Shown piece after piece: positions 35,546 through 43,838 of a stretch of DNA of 64,000 nucleotides (the stretch's first letter is position 1; every line of letters starts with the position of its first letter). The notes under the pieces are model-generated. The model ran no database searches. It had not been told where the DNA came from and saw only the letters and a program-made list of their open reading frames with translations. The stretch lies in the NCBI GenBank assembly GCA_007694185.1, contig RECD01000164.1, positions 29,592-93,591 on the forward strand, written 5' to 3'. This DNA comes from Planctomycetaceae bacterium (GTDB lineage Bacteria > Planctomycetota > Planctomycetia > Pirellulales > Pirellulaceae). The position numbers and the translations under genes were made by a program.

Positions 35546-37063
35546 ATGTTGCGTCCTCGCCTGACTCGATCTGGCCGAATGTTGTTCGGGTCCTTCTGCA
35601 TAAGTTGGTTGTTGTTTGTCGCTTCCGGGCTACCGGCGACGGGGGCACAGCCGCCCAACGTGCTGTTCATCGCGATCGACGACCAGAACGATTGGATCGG
35701 CGCCTTTGGTGGTCATCCCCTAGCGCAAACGCCGCACCTGGATCGGTTGGCCGAGCGGGGGACGATTTTTCTCAACGCGCATTGTCAGGCCCCGCTCTGC
35801 AACCCGTCGCGCACCAGCCTGATGCTGGGACTGCGGAGCAGTACGACGGGGATTCATGGGCTGGCGCCTTGGTTTCGGACGCTGCCGGAATGGCGTGATC
35901 GGGTCACGTTGCCGCAGCATTTCAAGTCGGCTGGCTATCGGACGTTGACCAGCGGCAAGATCTACCACGGCGGTGTCGGCGGCCCGCAGCAGCGGCTCCG
36001 CGAGTTCGACGTGTGGGGACCGGCCGGCGGCATCGGAGTCCGCCCGGAAAAGAAGCTGATTCCGCCAACGCCGATGGGCAATCACCCGCTGATGGATTGG
36101 GGCGTCTTCCCGCATCGTGATGAAGATAAAGGGGATTACCAGGTCGCCAGTTGGACGATCGAACGGCTTCGTGAGGCTCCGCGGGATCAGCCCTTTTTTC
36201 TAGCCGCCGGCTTTTTCTTGCCACACGTCCCCTGCTACGCGACTCAACAGTGGTTTGACCTTTATCCCGACGACGATTCGGTGTTGCCTCCTGTGGACGA
36301 GCGGGATCGCGACGACACGCCTAGGTTCTCGTGGTACTTGCATTGGGAGTTGCCGGAACCGCGGCTGCGGTGGGTTCGCGAGAACGGGCAGTGGCGAAAC
36401 CTGGTCCGCTCCTATTTGGCCTGCACCAGCTTTGTGGACGCGCAAGTAGGTCGCATCCTGACGACGCTCGAGGAGACGGGGTTGGCGGAGAACACGATCG
36501 TCGTCGTCTGGGGCGATCACGGCTGGCACTTGGGGGAAAAGCAGATCACCGGCAAGAACACGCTGTGGGACCGTGGCACCCGCGTGCCGCTGATCTTCGC
36601 CGGTCCCGGCGTGACCGCCGGGGGACGATCGACCCAGCCCGCGGAACTGCTCGATCTCTATCCGACGCTGATCGATCTGTGCGGGATCGACCCGCGAGAT
36701 GACCTGGAGGGAATTTCACTCAAACCGCAACTGGTAGATGCATCGGCCCGGCGGGCCCGTCCGGCGATCACTTCGCACAACCAGGGCAACCATGGGATTC
36801 GCAGTGAGCGGTGGCGGTACATCCAATACGCCGACGGGACCGAGGAACTTTATGATCTCGAGAACGACCCCAACGAATGGCAGAATCGGGTCGGCGATCC
36901 CGAGTTGGCGGAGATCGTAGCCGAGCACCGCCGCTGGCTCCCCAAAGTCGATCGCCCGCCCGCGGTCGGCAGCCAGCACCGCGTCTTGACCTACGATCCG
37001 GCGACCGACGAAGCGATTTGGGAAGGCCGCGTGGTCACTCGCGATGCGGAAATCCCCCAGTGA
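35546..37063 (+). CDS. Exported Cys-type sulfatase (iduronate-2-sulfatase-like)
   Basis: 505 aa from the ATG at 35546, with a signal peptide (SFCISWLLFVASGLPATGA). The sulfatase fold begins NVLFIAIDDQNDW, which gives the first metal-binding Asp pair. The formylglycine motif is CNPSR (Cys85-Arg89) in APLCNPSRTSLMLG. Also seen are KIYHGG, FFLAAGFFLPHVPC and VVVWGDHGWHLGEKQ, the second metal site. The domain arrangement resembles iduronate-2-sulfatases, which release sulfate from polysaccharides. The Cys must be oxidised to formylglycine by a maturase not found in this window. It leads a run of three sulfatases in the same direction. Confidence 0.93.
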   Translation: MLRPRLTRSGRMLFGSFCISWLLFVASGLPATGAQPPNVLFIAIDDQNDWIGAFGGHPLAQTPHLDRLAERGTIFLNAHCQAPLCNPSRTSLMLGLRSSTTGIHGLAPWFRTLPEWRDRVTLPQHFKSAGYRTLTSGKIYHGGVGGPQQRLREFDVWGPAGGIGVRPEKKLIPPTPMGNHPLMDWGVFPHRDEDKGDYQVASWTIERLREAPRDQPFFLAAGFFLPHVPCYATQQWFDLYPDDDSVLPPVDERDRDDTPRFSWYLHWELPEPRLRWVRENGQWRNLVRSYLACTSFVDAQVGRILTTLEETGLAENTIVVVWGDHGWHLGEKQITGKNTLWDRGTRVPLIFAGPGVTAGGRSTQPAELLDLYPTLIDLCGIDPRDDLEGISLKPQLVDASARRARPAITSHNQGNHGIRSERWRYIQYADGTEELYDLENDPNEWQNRVGDPELAEIVAEHRRWLPKVDRPPAVGSQHRVLTYDPATDEAIWEGRVVTRDAEIPQ

Positions 37064-37096
37064 CGATTCTGCTAAGCCTTCATAATCAGAGAACTC

Positions 37097-38506
37097 GTGA
37101 TTTTTAACTGCTCCTTTGCCGTTGGAATGCCGGTTTTGGCGTTTTGGGTAGCTGCTGCTACCGCCCTGGCCGACTCGCCAAAACGACCGAACTTAGTGAT
37201 CATCCTGACCGACGACCACGGCGTCGGGGACCTGTCGACGTACCAGCGCCGGGACGTATTGACACCGCATCTGGACGAATTGGCTGCCGCCGGCATGTTG
37301 TTCGACAACATGCGAGCCAACTGCACGGTTTGCTCACCAAGCCGCGCCGCGCTGTTGACCGGTCGTTATCCGGACATGGTCGGCGTCCCGGGTGTGATCC
37401 GGACTCATCCGGAGAACTCCTGGGGATATTTCCGACCCGATGTGTCGACGTTGGCGGATCAGCTTCGCGCGGCCGGCTATTCGACCGCGATCGTAGGCAA
37501 ATGGCATCTCGGGTTGGAATCGCCGAATCTCCCCAACGAGCGGGGGTTCGATTTCTTTCACGGGTTCCTGGGCGACATGATGGACAGCTACCTGACCCAT
37601 CGTCGACACGACGTCAATTACATGCGCCGCAACGCCGAGGTGATCGACCCGGCGGGCCACGCCACCGACCTGTTCACCGATTGGGCGATCGAGCACGTTC
37701 GCGACCAAGCGACTTCGGCTGACGACAAGCCGTTCTTCCTTTACCTCGCCTACAACGCGCCTCATTTTCCGATCGAACCGCCGCCCCAGTGGCTCGATCG
37801 GGTGCGGCAACGGGAACCGGAAATGGAAGAAAACCGGGCCAAGAACGTCGCCTTTGTCGAGCACCTCGATGATGGAATCGGGCGATTTTTGTCGGCGCTC
37901 GATCAGGCCGGGTTGCGCGATAACACGTTGGTGGTGTTCACCGCGGACAACGGCGGTTCACTGCCTCATGCCCAAAGCAATCACCCTTACCGCGACGGCA
38001 AACAGAGCCATTACGACGGCGGCCTGCGGGTGCCGTTCATGATCCGCTGGCCCGCGATGATTCCCGCCGGGTCGCGTTCGGATTACGCCGGCTTGCTGTT
38101 CGACCTGTTTCCAACCTGTGTCGAATTGGCGGGTGCGGAGCTGCCTGAAGATCTGGACGCGGTCAGCCTCGTGCCGTTGCTCCGCGGCGAGGCGATCGAT
38201 GCGAAGCGCGACCTCTATTTCGTGCGGCGTGAAGGCGGTTTGCAGTACGGCGGCAAAAGTTATCAGGCACTGATTCGCGGCAACTGGAAGTTGTTGCAAA
38301 ACAGCCCCTACCAGCCGCTGGAGCTCTATGACCTGGCGGCTGACCCGTTGGAAACGAACGACTTGGCAGCCAGCCGTCGGCCGATCGTCAATCAACTCTC
38401 CACCGCCCTTCGCGAGCGAATTCGCGCCGCGGGCGGCGTTCCCTGGCAACCGCCGTCCGTTTCCGACAGCGGTTCGTCGAAGCTTCCCCTGACCTCGGAA
38501 AAATGA
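37097..38506 (+). CDS. Exported Cys-type sulfatase (arylsulfatase-like)
   Basis: 469 aa from a GTG start, with a signal peptide ending ATALADS. Metal-binding NLVIILTDDHGVGDLS opens the domain. The active-site motif is CSPSR (Cys79-Arg83) in TVCSPSRAALLTGRYP, followed by GKWHLG, NAPHFPIEPP, FTADNGG and a C-terminal GNWKLLQNSPYQPLELYDL domain. All residues expected for a type I sulfatase are present. The gene starts 33 bp after the previous sulfatase, and its stop overlaps the next sulfatase's ATG (ATGA), so the last two are translationally coupled. Confidence 0.94.
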   Translation: MIFNCSFAVGMPVLAFWVAAATALADSPKRPNLVIILTDDHGVGDLSTYQRRDVLTPHLDELAAAGMLFDNMRANCTVCSPSRAALLTGRYPDMVGVPGVIRTHPENSWGYFRPDVSTLADQLRAAGYSTAIVGKWHLGLESPNLPNERGFDFFHGFLGDMMDSYLTHRRHDVNYMRRNAEVIDPAGHATDLFTDWAIEHVRDQATSADDKPFFLYLAYNAPHFPIEPPPQWLDRVRQREPEMEENRAKNVAFVEHLDDGIGRFLSALDQAGLRDNTLVVFTADNGGSLPHAQSNHPYRDGKQSHYDGGLRVPFMIRWPAMIPAGSRSDYAGLLFDLFPTCVELAGAELPEDLDAVSLVPLLRGEAIDAKRDLYFVRREGGLQYGGKSYQALIRGNWKLLQNSPYQPLELYDLAADPLETNDLAASRRPIVNQLSTALRERIRAAGGVPWQPPSVSDSGSSKLPLTSEK

Positions 38507-39888
38507 TGAAACTCGATCGGCTGATCCTGTTCGGAATGGTTTTGCACGCCGTTGGACTTCTGGCCATGCAGCCCGCCCAAGCGGCGGACCCGCAGCGGCC
38601 GCCCAACGTTGTCTTCATCCTGTCGGATGACCAGTCGTGGACCGACTACGGGTTCATGGGGCACCCGATTGTCCAGACCCCGAATCTCGATCGACTCGCC
38701 GCAGCCAGCGCCGTTTTTCCTCGCGGTTATGTCCCCACGGCGCTCTGTCGGCCGTCGTTGGCGACGCTGATCACGGGACTGTATGCCCATCAGCACGGCA
38801 TCACCGGCAACGATCCGTCTCACGCTCTCGCGAAGCCGGCGTCACCGCGCTATCAAGAGCTGAGGGCCGAACTGATCAGCCGCATCGACCGTCAGCCGAC
38901 GCTGCCCAAGTGGCTTGCCGAACGGGGCTACCTCAGCCACCAGTCGGGCAAGTGGTGGGAGGGGCATTTCAGCCGTGGCGGGTTCACCCACGGCATGACC
39001 CGCGGCTTCCCTCAACCTGGCGGGCGGCATGGCGACGACGGGTTGAAAATCGGCCGCGAGGGGATGGAGCCGGTCTTCGAATTCATCGACATGGCGGTCG
39101 AGCAGGACCGACCGTTTTACGTTTGGTACGCGCCGTTCTTGCCGCACACCCCTCACAACCCGCCCGAGCGATTGCTCGCCAAGTACCGGGACAAGGTCGA
39201 CTCGCCGTTTGTCGCCAAGTACTACGCGATGTGCGAATGGTTCGACGAGACCTGTGGCGAACTGCTCGATCGGATCGAAGCTAAGGGGCTCTCCGAAGAT
39301 ACGCTGATCGTCTACACCGGCGACAACGGATGGATCCAGGATCCCCAAGCCGGCGGTTACGCTCCGCGGTCGAAGCAATCGGCCAACGAAGGGGGAACCC
39401 GGCAGCCGATCATGCTCCGTTGGCCGGGGAAGATTCGCCCCGCGACTTACGACGACCTGGCCAGCGGCATCGACATCGTACCGACGATCCTCCGTGCCGC
39501 AGATTTGCCGATTCCCGAGGGGTTGCCGGGATTGGACCTGTTGACGCTAGCTCGGGACGGCCAGCCGCTCGATCGAGACGCGATCTTTGGGGAGACCTTT
39601 GCCCACGACATCGCCGACTTGGATGACCCGGAAGCCTCGCTGCTCTATCGTTGGGTCATCCGGGGACGGTGGAAGCTGTTGCTGACGTATGACGGCCAGG
39701 TCGGTCGCTATGCCAGCAGCCATCCGCGAACCGAGCGACGGCCGCAACTGTTCGACCTGCTCGCCGACCCACACGAAGACGACAACATCGCCGGCCGGTA
39801 TCCCGCCGTCGTCGCCGACTTGGCCGAGCGAATTCAAGAGTGGTGGCCCGTCAGCAAACGGCAAACCCAGACCGTTTGGACTGACTGA
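38503..39888 (+). CDS. Exported sulfatase-family protein with altered CxPSR motif
   Basis: 461 aa, signal peptide ending MQPAQAADP. The fold is clearly sulfatase: NVVFILSDDQSWTDYGFMGH, GKWWEGHFSRGGF, APFLPHTPHNPP, VYTGDNGW and a C-terminal GRWKLLLTYDG. The expected C-x-P-S-R reads CRPSL (Cys82 to Leu86) in ALCRPSLATLITGLY. Arg at this position normally helps bind the formylglycine and is part of the maturation motif, so Leu suggests a specialised subfamily or an altered substrate. The rest of the active site is kept. The start overlaps the stop of the preceding sulfatase (ATGA). Confidence 0.9.
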   Translation: MMKLDRLILFGMVLHAVGLLAMQPAQAADPQRPPNVVFILSDDQSWTDYGFMGHPIVQTPNLDRLAAASAVFPRGYVPTALCRPSLATLITGLYAHQHGITGNDPSHALAKPASPRYQELRAELISRIDRQPTLPKWLAERGYLSHQSGKWWEGHFSRGGFTHGMTRGFPQPGGRHGDDGLKIGREGMEPVFEFIDMAVEQDRPFYVWYAPFLPHTPHNPPERLLAKYRDKVDSPFVAKYYAMCEWFDETCGELLDRIEAKGLSEDTLIVYTGDNGWIQDPQAGGYAPRSKQSANEGGTRQPIMLRWPGKIRPATYDDLASGIDIVPTILRAADLPIPEGLPGLDLLTLARDGQPLDRDAIFGETFAHDIADLDDPEASLLYRWVIRGRWKLLLTYDGQVGRYASSHPRTERRPQLFDLLADPHEDDNIAGRYPAVVADLAERIQEWWPVSKRQTQTVWTD

Positions 39889-39930
39889 CCAGGCCGGTTG
39901 ATCCGCTACGCACAGGAGCGGACGGGGCGG

Positions 39931-40446
39931 TCAGGCCTCGGGCGGAGGCGTCTTGTCCCGACGCCTTCGTGGCGGTTTCGCCGTCAGACGCAAATCCGGC
40001 AGGGTCGTTCCTCCACCGTGAAACGTGCGGCGACCGGCGATGACGTGATCGAACACGAAGACGCCATCCGGCAGGCCGGGTCGCGCCCCGCAGCGGAGGA
40101 TCGCCGCGTGCCCACACTCGGGGCAGCGGACCCGCAGGCCGTGACCCTCCAGCACATCATGGATCGTCGTCGCCATCGCGCGATTGGCATCCAACGACCC
40201 AAAGCTTTTGCCTGACCACTGGGCCAAGGTTTGTTCGATCGCCAGCCGGACGGTCCGTTGCAACCGGTTCAACTGCTCTTGCAGCCGGTCGAGTTGCTGC
40301 CGCTCCGCTGACAGCGAGTCGGTCGGCGTTTGGGGCGGTGAGTCGGCCGACGTCGGCGGATCGCCCTCCTGATGGGCCAAGGCGTGTGGTTCGGTGACGG
40401 TCGCCTCGGGTGCGGCGCGGTTCGAGGTCGAATCGACCAACAGCAA
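39931..40446 (-). CDS. Hypothetical protein with coiled coil and CPECG zinc-ribbon-like motif
   Basis: 171 aa, soluble, no signal peptide. The N-terminal 45 residues are Pro/Thr/Glu-rich, then a coiled coil (AERQQLDRLQEQLNRLQRTV) precedes a helical part. A CPECGHAAILRCGA segment offers three Cys and one His that could bind zinc. The C-terminal tail is basic and Pro-rich (RRRRDKTPPPEA). I do not recognise the family. It is alone on the minus strand, back to back with the exporter-like cassette, and could be a regulator, but this is speculation. Coding potential is supported by the coiled coil and the metal motif only. Confidence 0.58.
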   Translation of the reverse strand: MLLVDSTSNRAAPEATVTEPHALAHQEGDPPTSADSPPQTPTDSLSAERQQLDRLQEQLNRLQRTVRLAIEQTLAQWSGKSFGSLDANRAMATTIHDVLEGHGLRVRCPECGHAAILRCGARPGLPDGVFVFDHVIAGRRTFHGGGTTLPDLRLTAKPPRRRRDKTPPPEA

Positions 40447-40746
40447 ATCTCACTCAGGATGCGGTGCTCGTAGCCCGGTGCCGGGTTGCGGCAGCGTGTG
40501 ACGCTTTCTCTGGAACAGGTGTTGCCAACGCCCGGGATCGTGTTATACATTGTGTACAAGCCGATTTCTAGTCCAAGCTTTGCCGATTTTGTCGTTTCTT
40601 CGGTCGGTGTGTTCGGAATGTTGCCCAGAGTTCCCAGTTGAAATCGTCTTGCGACGTTTGCGTTTTGTAAGTTTAGGCAGCCTGAGACGAATCCGAGGTC
40701 ACGGGGCGAGGTCTGTTCTGGTTCCCAACTCCCTTGTGTAAAGCCG
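40447..40746. other. 300-bp divergent intergenic region
   Basis: This gap separates the zinc-ribbon-like gene (minus) and the exporter-like cassette (plus). It is more AT-rich than its surroundings in its second half and carries the promoter candidate at 40522-40549. The stretch from 40550 to 40746 would be a long leader of roughly 190 nt. I see no strong hairpin, riboswitch signature or small gene in it. Confidence 0.4.
40522..40549 (+). promoter_or_regulatory. Putative sigma-70-type promoter of the GAF-HlyD cassette
   Basis: TTGCCA (40522-40527) and TATACA (40544-40549) with 16 bp between them. The -35 matches consensus in five of six positions and the -10 in four. It is the best candidate in the 300-bp gap. 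Confidence 0.48.
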
Positions 40747-42792
40747 ATGTCGGTCAATCAACAGACGGTAGAAGAAACCAAGCAGCAGATCCGCGGCTTG
40801 GTCAACGAGATCGCCGCGTTGGCCAAGAGTGGCGCGACGGCGGAGGAGTTCTACCCGGAATTCCTGCAGCGGATCGTGACCGCGCTAGCCGCGACGGGCG
40901 GAGCCGTTTGGTTGCTGGACGATGACCGGCAGTTGAAGTTGCAGTACCAGATCAATGCCGAGCCGACGGTGGTGGCCCCGGATGGCGAGGACGCCGAACG
41001 CCATCGCCGTCTGATCAAGCGGGTCGCGATGACGGGCCAAACGCTATTGGTCCCGCCCTATTCCGGGACGACGGACGGGGACGCCGAGGGCAACCCGACG
41101 AGGTGGTTGTTGGTCCTGGCTCCGTTGAAGCACGACGGGAACGCGGACGGGCTGATCGAGGTTTTTCAACGTCCGGACACGGCCCCGGAAACCCAAAAGG
41201 GGTACGTCCGGTTCCTGCAGCAGATGTGTGAACTGGCGGCCGAGTGGCTGCGCAGTCAGAAGCTGCGGTTCTTTTCCGACAAGCAGGTGCTTTGGCAGCA
41301 GGCGGATTCGTTCGCCCGCGCGGCGCATGAGTCGTTGGATCTGAAGGAGACGGCTTACATCGTCGCCAACGAAGGTCGCCGGTTGGTCGGGTGCGACCGG
41401 GTCAGTGTCGCGATCAAACGTGGCAATCACTGTCGGGTCCAAGCGATCAGCGGCCAGGACACGATCGAAACCCGTTCGAACATCGTGTCAGCTTTGAACC
41501 GCTTGGCGACCTGTGTCGTCGCCGCGGGCGAGCCGCTGTGGCACGACGGTTCGACGGAGGATTTGCCGCCTCAGATCGAAGAGGCGTTGGAAGAGTACGT
41601 CGACCTCTCGTACGGACGGAATATCGCCGTTCTGCCGCTGCGCGAGCCGGACCGGGGCGGCAAGCAGGAACTCGGGGCGGCCGGCGAGGTCGATCGGGAT
41701 CACGCGCACCGCGGCGCCGTGATCGGCGCGTTGATCGTCGAGCAGATCGAGAGCGACTTGCCGGCGGAGATTTTTCGGGCGCGAGTCGACCTGCTGTACG
41801 AACACGGCACCCGGGCGATCGCCAATTCGCTGTCGCACAGCAACCTGTTCCTGATGCCCATTTGGCGGACGCTCGGGAAGACGTCGAGCCTGTTCAAGGG
41901 TCGCGCCCTGCCCAAGACGGTCGCCGCCTTGGTCGCGCTCACCGTCGTCACGCTCGGGCTGATTTTTGTCCCGATGGAATTGCAGTTGGAGGCCGAGGGG
42001 AAACTGGAGCCCGACGCACGCCGCGAGGTGTTCGCGCCGATCGACGGCGAGGTGATCGAGGTGTTGGCGGACCACGCCGCCATCGTGCAGGCCGGTCAGC
42101 CGCTGGTCAGGCTCCGGAACCGTCAACTCGAAATGGAAATGACGGAACTGCTGGGGCAGATCCAGACGACGACGGCCGAATACAACCGCGTCCGCGGGGT
42201 GTTGACCGCCAGCAAGGCGATGGAGCCCAACGAACGCAGGCAATTGCAGGGCGAGGAGTTCGAATTTCAGGTTCGGCTGGAGGCCTTGCGGGACAAGCTG
42301 CGATTGCAGCGAGAACGGGCCGAGCAATTGACGATCACGGCGCCGATCGACGGGATGGTGGTCAGTTGGGACGTCGAAAAGATGCTCCGCAGCCGCCCCG
42401 TGATGACCGGCCAGGTGTTGATGGAAGTCGCCGACTTGAACCAACCGCTGCACCTGGAAGTCCAGATGCCGGATAAGCGGATGGGGCACCTCGATCGGCG
42501 GTTGCGTGAGGTCGACGAACCGACTCTGCCGGTTCGCTACATCTTGGCGACGCACCCGGATGAGCCGATGTCGGCGGTGCTGCCGCGTGAGCAAGTCCAG
42601 TTGCGGGCACAGGTCGATCCGGAACACGGTTCGACGGTTCAGATGCGGATGATCCCCGATCGTGAGGAATTGCTACAACGCGCCCCGCGCCCCGGTGCGA
42701 AGGTGATCGCCAACGTGCAGTGTGGCAAGCGGGCGGCCGGGTTCGTGCTGTTCCACGAAGTGTACGAATGGTTGTGTAAGTTCCTGTTTTAG
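40747..42792 (+). CDS. GAF-domain sensor fused to a HlyD-type periplasmic adaptor
   Basis: 681 aa. The cytosolic N-terminal half holds two GAF-like domains (about 30-170 and 190-360: AATGGAVWLLDDDRQLKLQY; VGCDRVSVAIKRGNHCRVQA). One membrane helix follows (about 391-410, VAALVALTVVTLGLIFVPME). The periplasmic half is a membrane-fusion-protein adaptor: a half lipoyl domain (EVFAPIDGEVIEVLADHAAI, 428-447), a coiled-coil hairpin (about 460-527), the second half lipoyl domain (ITAPIDGMVVSWDVEK), then a beta-barrel-like part. HlyD proteins normally bridge an inner-membrane pump to an outer-membrane channel; no pump with an ATPase lies nearby. First gene of a three-gene operon. Its TAG is 86 bp before the next ATG. 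Confidence 0.88.
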   Translation: MSVNQQTVEETKQQIRGLVNEIAALAKSGATAEEFYPEFLQRIVTALAATGGAVWLLDDDRQLKLQYQINAEPTVVAPDGEDAERHRRLIKRVAMTGQTLLVPPYSGTTDGDAEGNPTRWLLVLAPLKHDGNADGLIEVFQRPDTAPETQKGYVRFLQQMCELAAEWLRSQKLRFFSDKQVLWQQADSFARAAHESLDLKETAYIVANEGRRLVGCDRVSVAIKRGNHCRVQAISGQDTIETRSNIVSALNRLATCVVAAGEPLWHDGSTEDLPPQIEEALEEYVDLSYGRNIAVLPLREPDRGGKQELGAAGEVDRDHAHRGAVIGALIVEQIESDLPAEIFRARVDLLYEHGTRAIANSLSHSNLFLMPIWRTLGKTSSLFKGRALPKTVAALVALTVVTLGLIFVPMELQLEAEGKLEPDARREVFAPIDGEVIEVLADHAAIVQAGQPLVRLRNRQLEMEMTELLGQIQTTTAEYNRVRGVLTASKAMEPNERRQLQGEEFEFQVRLEALRDKLRLQRERAEQLTITAPIDGMVVSWDVEKMLRSRPVMTGQVLMEVADLNQPLHLEVQMPDKRMGHLDRRLREVDEPTLPVRYILATHPDEPMSAVLPREQVQLRAQVDPEHGSTVQMRMIPDREELLQRAPRPGAKVIANVQCGKRAAGFVLFHEVYEWLCKFLF

Positions 42793-42878
42793 TGATTGCT
42801 GTTTTTGCGAACGGCGTGGCCGCCCGACGGGCGGCTCACCCGCCTACGATTTACCACGGTTCCTCGGAGTTCCTTGCG

Positions 42879-43832
42879 ATGCGACGCCTACCTCGCCTGT
42901 CTTGGATCCTGCTGCTGATCGTAGCCGCCCTGCTCGGCGATTGGCTATTCGCCCAGGCTCCCTCCCGAGCGCTCGCTCAGAACGACGACGACGCCCTGCG
43001 GGCGGACAAGTGCATGGTCAAGACGATCCAGAGCCTCCGGTTGCCGGCCGGGGCCGAGGGCCGGATTACCGAGCTGTTGGCGACCGAGGGGGCCAACGTT
43101 CAGACGGGTGACCTGTTGGCCAGGATCGACGACACCCAAGCCCAGTTGCTGTTGAACCTCCGCTTGGCGGAGGAACGCGAAGCCGAAATGAACGCCTTGA
43201 ACGACGTCAACGTTCGTGACGCCCAGAACAGCGAACGGTCGGCCGCGGCCGAGGCCGAGGCCTACAAGGAACTGCGGCGTGAGGGCGCGGTGCCTTACTG
43301 GGAAATGGAAAAGAAGATCCTCGAAGCCGACCGGGCGACGCTGCGGATCGAGTTGGTGAAGTTGCAGCAGGACATCGCCAAAATCCAGTACGTGGCCAAA
43401 CGGTCCGAGCGGCAATTGGCCGAACACGAGTTGTCCCGCCGCCAGATCGTCGCCCCGTTCGGCGGATTCATCGAAAGCCGCGTCGCCCAATTGGGCGAAT
43501 GGGTTCAGCCCGGTTCGCCGATCTTCGAACTGGTCCAACTCGACAAGTTGCGGGTCGAGGGGGACATCGACGCGTTGCGATACCCCGGCCAGATCACTCG
43601 CGGGACCGCCGCCAAAGTGCGGATCTATGCCAACAACCAACGCTCGCAGACCGCCGCCGACGGGGCGGTCGAGATCGACGCCAAAGTCGGTTTTGTGAGC
43701 AGCGAAATCGACCTGAACCATCGTTGCCGGATCTGGGTAGAGATCGACAACCAGCAACTCGGTGAGGACTGGGTTTTCAAGCCGGGCATGGAAGCCGACA
43801 TCTTGCTTTATCCCGCCGCGGCGAAGAACTGA
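42879..43832 (+). CDS. HlyD-family periplasmic adaptor protein
   Basis: 317 aa from the ATG at 42879, chosen because GGAG lies about 9 nt upstream and a signal peptide follows directly (RRLPRLSWILLLIVAALLGD, cleavage near ALAQ). The mature part is a compact membrane-fusion protein: half lipoyl domain (about 53-85, LPAGAEGRITELLATEGANV), long coiled-coil hairpin (about 90-188), second half lipoyl domain (QIVAPFGGFIESRVAQLGEW), and a beta-barrel. It is free in the periplasm, unlike the upstream GAF-anchored adaptor. A longer GTG start at 42792 exists but would place 29 extra residues before the signal peptide. The M50 gene follows after 6 bp. Confidence 0.9.
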   Translation: MRRLPRLSWILLLIVAALLGDWLFAQAPSRALAQNDDDALRADKCMVKTIQSLRLPAGAEGRITELLATEGANVQTGDLLARIDDTQAQLLLNLRLAEEREAEMNALNDVNVRDAQNSERSAAAEAEAYKELRREGAVPYWEMEKKILEADRATLRIELVKLQQDIAKIQYVAKRSERQLAEHELSRRQIVAPFGGFIESRVAQLGEWVQPGSPIFELVQLDKLRVEGDIDALRYPGQITRGTAAKVRIYANNQRSQTAADGAVEIDAKVGFVSSEIDLNHRCRIWVEIDNQQLGEDWVFKPGMEADILLYPAAAKN

Positions 43833-43838
43833 TCCGCC

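Noticed and set aside
40543..40558. TACA-TTG-TGTA palindrome over the -10 of the exporter-like promoter as an operator
   Set aside because: Arms of only four bases; expected by chance in AT-rich promoter DNA.
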